This document shows, piece by piece, positions 11,888-21,116 of a stretch of DNA of 64,000 bases. Position 1 is the stretch's first letter. Every line of letters starts with the position of its first letter. Made by a program: the position numbers and the translations under genes. The notes below the pieces were generated by a model. That model did no database searches, was not told where the DNA came from, and saw only the letters and a program-made list of their open reading frames with translations. The DNA is from Turbatrix aceti (Eukaryota > Nematoda > Chromadorea > Rhabditida > Panagrolaimidae). Where the stretch lies: positions 5,583,725 to 5,647,724 of the forward strand of contig OZ017769.1 in assembly GCA_963969345.1 (NCBI GenBank), written 5' to 3'.

Positions 11888-14800
11888 ATGACGCTGCCTC
11901 CCTACATCGGCAGCGGTGGCGGTGGCAGCAAGCCTTCGACGCCACCGGTTGCTTCGGGCCGGTCGACGGCCCACGCGTCGTCGTCGCGACCGCATCGATC
12001 GAGACGCGACGACTTCCACGACGTGCTCAGCGCCGAGTCTAGCCATGTATTCGAAGAACTCATGCGTAAGCGACTCTCCGACTTCCAGAAATCCCGCGAT
12101 GACCGTGAGTTTCACTTTTTGGTTGTTCGGAGCGTCAGTGACCAATTATTTATCGATTTGCAGGATTGGAATTGCCCCCCTTGGGCTACGACCGTCGAAA
12201 ACTGGTGCACAAGCTGGCCCGTGACGAGGATCTGCGCACGTTCAGCAAAGGGTGGGTTTTTACGATCTTTTAAGAAAATTACGATAGGCAAATCTCACTT
12301 TATACCTTCATTTTTGGCCTAATTGTTTTTATAATTTTATTAATCTTTGACGAGGTCACCGATGGCGCTTTTGTGACTTGGAGTAATTTTTCAGGAGAGA
12401 AAGTTCCCGCAGCCTGACCGTAATCAAGCCCAAAGGCCATGAGTTTTCCCGAGTATCCTTGTCCGACTGCCACAACCTGCGGCTATCCGACAAACAGGTG
12501 GAAGAGATGCAGGCATATGTCACCAAATACCCGATCGAAGAGGCTCACGTCAACGAGCACTTTCAATTTCCATTTTCTCGGGGTAGGTCATTTTTTTTTG
12601 GGGGTGCAGGTATTCTACCGTGTGTCTGGTTTGTGTTTTGCAGCTCGAAATCACCACCAAAATGGCTCAGCACTCCTCATGCACAGCGAGATGATCGTGC
12701 CGAAGAGCGCATCCAACGTGCCACACGGCATCATGGAGTTTCGCAGACTGCTGCCTGCCTACCAGATGAAGAAGCAGATTCTCGAACAGGTGATTTGCAA
12801 GAATGTAGTTCTCATTACCGGCGGCACCGGATGCGGCAAGACCACCCAGGTGCCCCAGTTTATCCTCGAAGACGCGTGCGAGCGTAACCAGCCGGTACGC
12901 ATCATCTGCACGCAGCCACGTCGTCTGCCGGCGATTGCGGTCGCTGAGCGAGTCGCCAAGGAGAGAGGCGAGGTCGTCGGCAGCACTGTCGGCTACCATA
13001 TTCGGCTCGAGCAAAAGTTTGTTTTTTTTATAAAAATTTTTCTTTAATTTTTTTTCATTCTATTTTTTGTTTAAAACAACCAAATGACATGTAAAAAGGC
13101 GTAATAATTATTTAAAATGTGAAAAAATTGATAATTGATGAAAACGTCAGAAAATCATATTTTGTTCGAAAAAATTATCAAAAATTTTTTTTCTGATTTT
13201 TTCGGCCACCTTAAAATAATTCGCTGCAGGACCAACCCGAAGGAAACGGTACTCACATACTGTACGAGCGGTGTGCTGCTTCGCATGCTGACCGTCGACC
13301 GACTGGCCACCAACATCAGCCATATAATCCTCGACGAAATCCACGAACGCGAGCAGAACACGGACTACCTACTGATCGCGCTTCGAGAAGCACTCAAGGT
13401 CCGCAATGACCTCAAAGTCATTCTCATGTCGGCGACGATGGAGGGAAACCGGCAGGTCTTTATCAACTACTTCCAGTCTTCCCAGATGGGCGATGTCGAC
13501 AGTGAGTTACCTTTTTTGGGATTGTATATTTTTATATTTTTCTTTTTTTGCTTTCAGTTCCCGCCCGGCTGCACCACGTCGATAGGTTCTTTTTGGCGGA
13601 CGTTTTGGCAATGTCCGGTTACCTGACTACGAAGTCGATGATGTCTTCGATGGCATCGGGGCCAAGTTGCTTCCCCGCAGTGGACAACTGGTCGGGAGCG
13701 CCCAGGCCAGTGCCGCCGCCTCCCGTTCGACCGCAGATGGCCTACCCAGTGGTGCATCCCCAACATCCCGGGAGTTCCGGCATCATGGCGAATGGAGCGG
13801 CGGGATATTCACCGCACCAGATGCATGCTTCCGCCTCGACGCCGTCGTTTTCCGTCGGCGAGGATTACCTTGACAATTTGGCGTCCTGGATGTGAGTTTC
13901 TGCCTTGGGATCAGGGTTGGGCGAACGTTTGCGTTCGTTCGCGAACAAAAAAGTTGCCGAACGAATAAAATGAAAAATTGGGGTAAATTTAGGGCAACGG
14001 CGTCAAAATTGACGTTATTTGACAAAAAAATGGCAAATAGCGTTTCTAAAATTTATCCCAAAAAAAACGTGTTTGGGAATTGTTATTCAAAAAAACGAGA
14101 AAATATGGACTGCTCAATTTTTAGTTTTTTTTACTCAAGGGAACAAAATTTTGCACAATTTGTAAAAAATCTGTTCGATGTTCGTTTGCAAACGCAGCCA
14201 AAAATTTTCGATTTAACGAATAAAAATATCAAAATTAAAACTAAAAAAAAGATTTTTTGTCCATCTGATCAAATTGCCCGTTTTAGGAGCAAAGGAGCGA
14301 ATTACAACAGACAGCACTCGGCGACATTTCTGCCGACGTACAACAATTACAACGGCTACGTCTACGAAGGTCCCTCGATGCTGAACCTCGCAGCGCTGCC
14401 CCCGGTGCCTACGTGGCCGGATATGCTGGACAACGTGGTGTGCTCCGCCATCATGAATCACGTGGAAGCCGTCGTCGGCGAGCGATCGCCTTCGTTTAGC
14501 CATGGCTTTTCGGAGCGCGTCCGAGCGGCGCCCATTCCGAGGGAGCACTACGTGTCGATGTACGAGTCGATGTACGGCGTCGGTGACAGCGTGGTTGACA
14601 TCACGCTGCTCTACCACGTGATCCTGTTTCTCATGGACAGCGACCTCGCGGGATCGATTCTCGTCTTTCTGCCTGGCTACGACGATATCGTTCACCTGAG
14701 GGATCGGCTTACGGATGGAAAGTCCCTGACGAGACTCACGCCGAGGGTCTACACGCTGCACTCCCAGATGAACAGCAGCGACCAACAGAAAGTCTTTGAG

Positions 14801-17800
14801 CACATCGACGAGACCCGAGAACGCAAAGTGATTCTCTCGACGAACATTGCCGAGGCCAGTCTGACCATCGATGACGTCGTCTTCGTCGTCGACAGCGGAA
14901 AAGTCAAGGAAAAGACATACGAACACGAATCGAGGATATCCCAGCTCAAACTTGTCTGGATCGCAAAGTCGAACGCCGAACAGCGTTCCGGCAGAGCCGG
15001 TCGCTGCAGGAACGGCTACTGCTTCAGACTCTACAGCGAGCAGGAGTACGACGCGATGCTCGAGACCCAGGTCGCCGAGATGAAGCGGACTGCCATCCAC
15101 GAGGTCTGCCTGCACGCCAAGATGTTCGCTCCCGACGACATGACCGTCAAGACGTTCCTTGGCTTGGCTCCCGACCCTCCTGATCCCACCGCCATCGACA
15201 GCAGCTTTGATTTCCTTCGGGTGAGTTGTGGACTGGGTTGGGCGAACGTTTGCGTTCATTCGCGAACAAATTTGATTTTGCCTGTTTGTATTTGTTCGCG
15301 AACTGATTTTTCTGAAAATTATTTCTTCGCTTTTGTTCGCGAAAAAAACAAATTTTTCGAACGGATAATGCGAACAAAAATTCGGGAAAATTTACGGTAA
15401 CAGCGTTAGAAAGTTAGTTAACAAAAAAATGACAAATCACGTTCATAAAATTTACGCAGAAAAAAAGTGTAGAAAAACTTTTAATCGAAACAAGAAAACA
15501 TGGACTATCCAATTTTTTTAGTTTTTTTATCCGGGGGAACAAAATTTAGCCCAAATTAATCAAAATATTTCCAAAGTTTGTTCGTGTTCGTTCGATTCTT
15601 GGAACAAAATTCAAAAATGGTTTGTATTTGTTCGCGAACAAAAAAATGGCTGTTTGCCCATCTTGGGTGTTTTTTTGTGAATTTTGATTTTACGCATTTG
15701 TTTTTCAGCAACTTGGCGCGCTTTTCATGTTCACCGAGGTCTCGCCGTTTGATCACATGGCCACGGCACCGTCGACACGCGCGCCTCGAGGACACATCGA
15801 ACCTGATATAACGGAGCTGGGCGGCATCATCGCCCACCTGCCCCTCGACCCCCAGCTCGCTCGGCTGCTGCTCTTCGGCATCGCCCTCCAGTGCTTCGAC
15901 CCTATTGTCACTCTGGTGGCCGCCCTCTCGCATCGGGAGCCTTGTGAGTTCATCCTGTATTTCTGCCCCTGCTGAAAGTCATTTTTTCAGTTATTTTGCC
16001 CCTCGGTGAAGAGCGGATGAACGCGTTATCCGCGAGGGACGAGCTCGGCAAACGGGACCTCTCAGACCACATCATGCTAATCCGCGCCTTCAACGCGTAC
16101 GTCAGGAGCGGGCGCTCGAAGGACTTCTGCCGCAAGTACTACCTCAGCCCGGCGACGATGCGCATGATCGAAGGCATCAGACGCCAGCTGCTCTTCGAGG
16201 TCCGTCGACTCCACCTGCTGCCAGCCCACGTCACGCGCTTCGACGACCCAGACATCAACACGTACAGCAACAGCTGGCCTATGGTCCAGGCTGCCATCGT
16301 GGCCGGATGCTACCCGTGCGTCGGCATCACGCGATCCGGGAGCAAGATCAAGAAGATCAAGACACCGGCTGGCAACCAGTCCCTGCTGCACCCCAGCTCG
16401 GTGGTCAAACGACAGCTCCAGGCGAACAATGGACGCCGAATCGAGTCGCTTGTGCCGTACACGCCTGACTGCAAGCCAGATCCGGTGGTCGAGTATCTCG
16501 TGTTCCAGGAGCTCGCGAGGATCGATGAAGGACTCACTGTGAGTTTATTTTGGAGTTTGGGTTGAAAAAATGTGGCATCAAACTAGGGTTCGAACCCCCC
16601 CCCCCCCCGCCCCCGCGGGGGTGAAGCCGGGGGTGGCCCCCCGACCCCCGCCCCCGACCATTTGTGACCCCCGTCGGGGAGTAAAACCCCCGCCCCCGAC
16701 AGATTCTGCCCCCGACAATGAGCAAAATTTAGCGTTAAACGCGGAAAAACGTTCAAAAACAACACAAATAGGCAAAAACAGAGCAAAATACGAAAAATTT
16801 GTTCAAAATATGCCTCGGTTTTCGTTTTAAGATAAAATTGACACCTTTTTTTCTTGTTTTTCATAGGACTCCCCGCCGACTTCTGCCCCCGTCGGGGGCA
16901 GAATTCCCCCGCCCCCGATACCTCTGCCCCCGACTACCCCCGTCCCCGACCCGATACGGGGGGGGGGGGGTTCGAACCCTACATCAAACACGTAGAAACG
17001 TTCAAAAACAACGAAAATAGGCAAAATACAAACAATCCAAAATACGAAAAAAAAGGTAAAACAGAACCTTATTTTTTCGTTTCAAGACAAATTAACTTTT
17101 TTTTTCTTTTTTTTTTTTCTTTTTCTACGCGTTTTACTAATTTTTTTCGATGTCCGTTTTCCTCGACTTGAGTTGAGAAAAGTTTGAGCCCTATTTTGGG
17201 TATTTTTGAAGGTAGTTGATCATCTTGTCTTTTTCAGCTTCGAACAGTGACTGCGTCAACCCCGCTGCACACAATGCTCTTCGCAGGCGCGATCCGCATG
17301 GACAAGGTCATTATTCTGGACTACGAGCTGGCGTTGGAACAATACGACGACGAAAACAGCGGCAACGAGCTTACAGGCTTCCAGCGAGAGTTCTCAGTCG
17401 AGGTCGACAACTTCCTTGCCTACTCCGGCGTCTTCGACGTCGTGCAGCTGGTCATGAAGCTGCGCTTCAAGTTCATGAACTATTTCCTGCGCTGGCTGCG
17501 GTCTCCTGGCCACCAGCCGTGTGCCGAGGACCAGGCGATGATGGCGTGCATCAACAACGTGCTCTGCCTCGAACACAATCGCTTTGCGTTCAATCCGGTC
17601 ACCGATCTGCCTGCTCCTGTCCACATCCCTGAAAAAGAAAGGGCGCTGCGTCAGCAACAGCAGTCCAACTACCCAGCGAAGCAGCAGACGTCTTTCAAGA
17701 GCCAGTCGGCGTACAACGGAGCGGCGAGGAACGAGCGTGCTCCGCATACCAACGGCGACGCTGCACCGGGCGTCAGCGGAGAGGCGAGGCCGTCAAGAAG

Positions 17801-18896
17801 CGAGTCTTCGAGGACGACTTCGCAGAACGAAGAGGCCACGCGCATGCTCAGAGGCGTGCTGAAAGACATGCAGAGTGGCAAGGAGAACGGTCAGCCGATC
17901 GAGACCGCTGCCAACAACAAGCCCCCGCCGGTTGAAAAAGAACGCAACGCTGCTCCGGCGTCGCCGCCAACGTCCCAGAACCAACCCGGATCTAAGCCGT
18001 GGGCTGGGACGAGTCAAGACGTGCGCAAGTGCCCTCCACCTGGCAGCTACCGCGCCCGCGACTCGAACAGTCGCTTCGGAGGGCGGTTCAACAATCAATC
18101 GAGCGTCGATCGGGGAGATCGCGGAGGCGGGTATCACAACAACTTTTATACCCGTCAGCAGCACGACGACCGGCAGCCTCAGGTGAAGAAAGTGGCCAAC
18201 GAAGGCAACGATCACGCACTCTCGGGGGGACTCCCGGAGCAGTCGCAGACGGTGGAAGATCAGCAGCAGCCCCAGTCGACGCAGTTCAGGCGGCCCTATC
18301 AGCAGACACCGCCGAGAGGCGGCTTCCACCACGGCCCGAGACAGTTTGTGAATTCGTCTTTCAAGTCCGGAACTCGCGGCGGAGGCAGGCCTGGCTCGTT
18401 TGACAACCACCACGGCGGCTACAACCACCACCAACAGGCGACAGGCGGCCGTGACGATGATGAAAACGGCAAAGGTGGGTTGTGATTCATTCGCTCGCAG
18501 TGTTTTTTACAAATTGACCTATTTTCAGAATCCAACGGTTATCGCGCGTCGTACGGGAACAGTGGCCCCTACAATCGCCCACAACACCTCGGCAACCAGC
18601 GGCCTGGAGGCGGATACAACAGACAACCACGCGAGAACAACTATCACTCCCATCCGACGGACCCCGGTGACGGCAGTCGAGACCGAGATAATCGCTTCTC
18701 GTCTGGCCACGACTATAACCACTACAACAATCAGCGATCGTCGTTCCGGGGCTCCAACAAACCCGGCGGCTCGCAGTACCGATATCCGACCCGAGGTCCG
18801 TCGTCCCGTCGCTACGACCAAACCGACGCGAACAACCGATCCGACGACACCAACGTCAACCAGCCGGCCACGACATCTTCGGAATAATCGAGTGAC
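11888..18896 (+). CDS. R3H domain DEAH-box RNA helicase, YTHDC2/DHX36-like, without YTH domain
   Basis: ATP-dependent RNA helicase. Exons: 11888-12104, 12164-12251, 12395-12582, 12644-13016, 13230-13501, 13558-13891, 14287-15220, 15709-15943, 15991-16538, 17238-18474, 18529-18896. All phases close; 1597 aa. R3H domain at about 73-115 (YDRRKLVHKLARDED ... RSLTVIKP). Walker A GGTGCGKT at 224-231, DEIH at 324-327, SAT in exon 5. A low-complexity insert of roughly 120 residues (exon 6) replaces the ankyrin insert of YTHDC2. Then LPGYDD (about 615), TNIAEASLTIDD (about 675), QRSGRAGR (about 723-730), HA2 and OB-fold regions to about 1195. The last 400 residues are disordered and rich in Gln, Asn, Arg, Gly and Tyr, a plausible RNA-binding tail. 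Introns 6, 7 and 9 each contain a MITE. Exact orthology (YTHDC2, DHX36 or the fly bgcn group) is unsettled. Confidence 0.88.
13912..14267. mobile_element. Probable hAT-like MITE in helicase intron 6
   Basis: The left end CAGGGTTGGGCGAACG is followed by palindromic GTTCGTTCGCGAAC. The right end CCATCTG reads CAGATGG in reverse complement, so the inverted repeats are only partly preserved. Internal text is alignable with the intron 7 element (matching phrases around a poly-A/T core and 'ATGGACT..TCAATTTTT'). No matching target-site duplication is visible, so the borders are approximate. Confidence 0.5.
15233..15665. mobile_element. Second copy of the same MITE family in helicase intron 7
   Basis: It begins GGGTTGGGCGAACGTTTGCG, almost identical to the start of the intron 6 copy, and ends with TGTTTGCCCATCTTG, whose reverse complement CAAGATGGGCAAAC resembles hAT termini. 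It has several TTCGCGAAC palindromes. It shares internal order with the copy at 13912 but is longer (about 433 bp). The flanks agree at only about half of 8 positions, so the borders are approximate. Confidence 0.5.
16584..16981. mobile_element. hAT-like MITE with poly-C/poly-G ends in helicase intron 9
   Basis: A 398-bp element starting TAGGGTTCGAACC followed by a long C run and ending in a long G run followed by GGTTCGAACCCTA, an exact terminal inverted repeat. The flanks are CATCAAAC on both sides (16576-16583 and 16982-16989), a perfect 8-bp target-site duplication. Arms consist of many CCCCCGAC / GTCGGGGG blocks around an AT-rich core (about 16720-16865). No protein is encoded. The family is distinct from the CAGAG and CAGGG elements. 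Confidence 0.88.
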
Positions 18897-18991
18897 CCGG
18901 TTGCAGTGGCTTGCTCCTCCCCATCAGTGCTCTTCGATCCTTCTCAAGTCATAACTCTCCGTTTCGATATTTATTCTTCGTCATGTGCCCT

Positions 18992-19153
18992 TCTGCCTTT
19001 TCTTCGACCCTCCCTCTCGATCGGCGCATTTCCCCGTGGTGACTGACCCCTTCGGATTCTCCGCAGTCCTCGAATTCTAATCTCTTTCTCAGCTTTGTTC
19101 CTCATTAAAAACGAAACTGTCGGTTGTTCACGGTAAAGGTAATTAATTATTAA
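18992..19153. repeat. Direct repeat copy A (helicase 3' region)
   Basis: It runs from CTGCCTTTTCTTCGACCCTC through CTTCGGATTCTCCGCAGTCC and CAGCTTTGTTCCTCATTAAA to the GGTAAAGG phrase. The same order recurs at 20863-21020 with a few substitutions. It lies 96 bases after the helicase stop, so it is probably 3'-UTR. Confidence 0.85.
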
Positions 19154-19355
19154 ACGACACTCGCCGATTGGGAAACAGTTGCAAGTTGCATTGTTCACGG
19201 TAAAGGTATTACTTTCGCCTATATACTAAGCCAATCAATCGTTTATGGGTAGTTGCGAGTAGTCCATTGCAACTAACAAGCTGGGATTCTTGTGTTTGAT
19301 GCTCCTTTATAATCTATACCAGTTATAACCTCGTGCCAGTCATGAACCAAATTGT

Positions 19356-19361
19356 TTTATT
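19356..19361 (-). terminator. Poly(A) signal AATAAA (minus strand)
   Basis: TTTATT on the plus strand gives AATAAA on the minus strand, 32 bases after the stop codon of the 374-aa orphan gene. This is a good position for its cleavage signal. Confidence 0.55.
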
Positions 19362-19392
19362 ATAACAGTATTCTCAAACAAAGCATAAACAA

Positions 19393-20699
19393 TCAAAAAA
19401 ATCCACCAAAACGAGATCGGCATTCGAGTGAAAATTCAACGTTTTCCTTCAAACGTTTTTGAGCATTTTTCAATTTTGCTTTCCAAATGAACTTATTATA
19501 CGTAATAACAAATTGGTCCTTGGGGAAAACTTGGATCGCGACATCAGGGCAACTCGTTGAATCACGATCCCATTCGATATGTAGAACTAAATAAGCTTTA
19601 ACTTTGATGTGTTCAGATATATCACCGATAATATCAAGGAACTTGTCTTGTATATCCAACACAGTGTTCCAAAAATCCAAATGTGTAGGATATCCATTAC
19701 GGCAGAGTCGGATGATAACAACTAAAGTAACATTTTCAAAATTCAAGGAAAATGACTCCAACCGTTTGACAAATTCCTTTGAACGACTGAGTTCCTTGTA
19801 ATCTTTCATTACAAAATAAAAGCGGCGAATATGTTGAATTTCGGCTTTGAAAAGATTCAGTATTCTCAAAAGCAAATTATTGTTATCATCATCATGATAA
19901 TAGTCAGTAACAACTGTTAACTGGCGAACAATTACATTCTAAAAAACACAAAAAAATTACATTAAAAAAATACGCAAACTTACGCTTGTATTTAACAGTT
20001 GATTAACGTATTTGTGATCGTCGAAATAATCTCGAAATTTTATACAGAACGTATTAAAACGGGAAATTAAAATATGAAGGGGTTTGTATAATGCAGGTTT
20101 GATTATGAATTCCATACGTTTCGAACCTTGAAATGGGAAAAAAAATAGTTCCAAGAATTCTAAAGCAAAGATGTCTGAAAGTAATACAAAGAATTGTATT
20201 GGTCAAAAATATAGGTAAGTTAACTGACCGGCGCAATGAAAAATGTGCATAGCTAAAACACGATCTTTACAGATTTGAAACAAATCTCCACTGACTTTCT
20301 GAATAAATGGGATCACCCAGCGACAAGTGTTGATATTAAAATTTGCTTCGTGGCGTAATAGCTGATTCTAAAGCTTGTATGTAATATAGAAGAAGACACA
20401 AAAGAGGCAATCTGCGAGTCGAGTTAGTTGTCTTTTAAACTTACTTTAAAGGTGAGTTTGCCTTCGTGATATTCAACAAAGCCATGTTGCATAAAGCGAT
20501 AAAATTCACATGTCATTTCATGTGAAGAAAACACCAAACGTTTTAGAATTCCAATGGCGCGTGGTGTGACATTTTTAGCAATGAGATGTCGATGATACAC
20601 CGAAGACAATGAACGCGATTGAGACATTTTAGATAAAAATGTATGAAGAATGGTTTTACGGCAACACAGGATGTCTAGCTTTGCCAAAATCATTACCAT
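19393..20699 (-). CDS. Orphan four-exon gene, AT-rich, unknown function
   Basis: Exons on the minus strand: 20699-20445, 20361-20229, 20174-19984, 19938-19393 (stop). Donors GTAAGT, GTCAGT and GTAAGT and TCAG/TTAG acceptors join with exact phases (0, 1, 0), giving 374 aa. I recognise no family. The protein is rich in Phe, Ile, Leu, Lys and Arg with amphipathic helices (LISRFNTFCIKFRDYF; LRILNLFKAEIQHIRRFYF) and looks like a soluble helical protein, without signal peptide or clear membrane segment. It is markedly more AT-rich than its neighbours and lies between two copies of the helicase 3' segment, which suggests arrival by duplication or insertion. The start is uncertain: the first in-frame ATG (20699) is used, and no acceptor is seen close upstream. 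Confidence 0.6.
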
Positions 20700-20810
20700 T
20701 GAAAACAATGCGTGCGGCTTTTAGACCACTCGCTTTCCCGCCAAAATCATAATTGTTGGCACCGAAGAATAAGCACTCGCAGGATGGCAACACGGGGGAT
20801 TGATTATCCC

Positions 20811-20866
20811 CAGTGCTGTCGGGTACCCGACCCGGACCCGAAAAATTCGGATACCCAAGTGCTCTG
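20811..20866. repeat. Short hAT-terminus-like inverted repeat at the repeat junction
   Basis: CAGTGCTGTCGGGTACCCGA at the left faces a right end whose reverse complement reads CAGAGCACTTGGGTATCCGA, about 55 bp in all. It resembles two transposon ends brought together. It abuts copy B of the direct repeat. No target-site duplication is seen. Confidence 0.35.
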
Positions 20867-21020
20867 CCTTTTCTTCGACCCTCCCTCCCGATCGGCGCAT
20901 TTCCTCGAGGCGACTGACCCCTTCGGATTCTCCGCAGTCCTCGAATTCAAATCTCTTTCTCAGCTTTGTTCCTCATTAAAAACGAAACTGTCAGTCTTTC
21001 ACGGTAAAGGCAATTATTAA
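20863..21020. repeat. Direct repeat copy B of the helicase 3' segment
   Basis: Second copy of the segment at 18992-19153, same orientation, with scattered substitutions (for example CTCGAGGCGACTG in place of CCCGTGGTGACTG). It ends near an A-rich stretch (ATTAAAAAAATCATGAC) that lies about 100 bases beyond the stop of the next minus-strand gene. Confidence 0.85.
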
Positions 21021-21116
21021 AAAAATCATGACAAAAAAATATGCCAACAACAACAACTACCGTAACAAACAAAAACATTGTGCAAAAAATTGTGCTCACT
21101 TTTTAAAAGTGTTCAC

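Larger units (their letters stand above)
18897..19392. other. 3' region of the helicase gene
   Basis: Holds the first copy of a 160-bp segment that recurs at 20863. ATTAAA at about 19104 is a possible poly(A) signal for the helicase. The phrase GTTCACGGTAAAGGT occurs twice (about 19126 and 19193). The right part contains the likely poly(A) signal of the minus-strand gene that ends at 19393. Confidence 0.45.

Noticed and set aside
14213..15259. 348-codon minus-strand frame
   Set aside because: Antisense shadow of helicase exon 7, which carries clear helicase motifs on the plus strand.
16584..16600. tRNA-like T-arm GGTTCGAACC
   Set aside because: It is part of a palindromic transposon terminus; no acceptor stem, D-arm or anticodon arm around it.
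18400..18954. 184-codon Thr-rich frame
   Set aside because: Alternate-frame shadow of the last two helicase exons.
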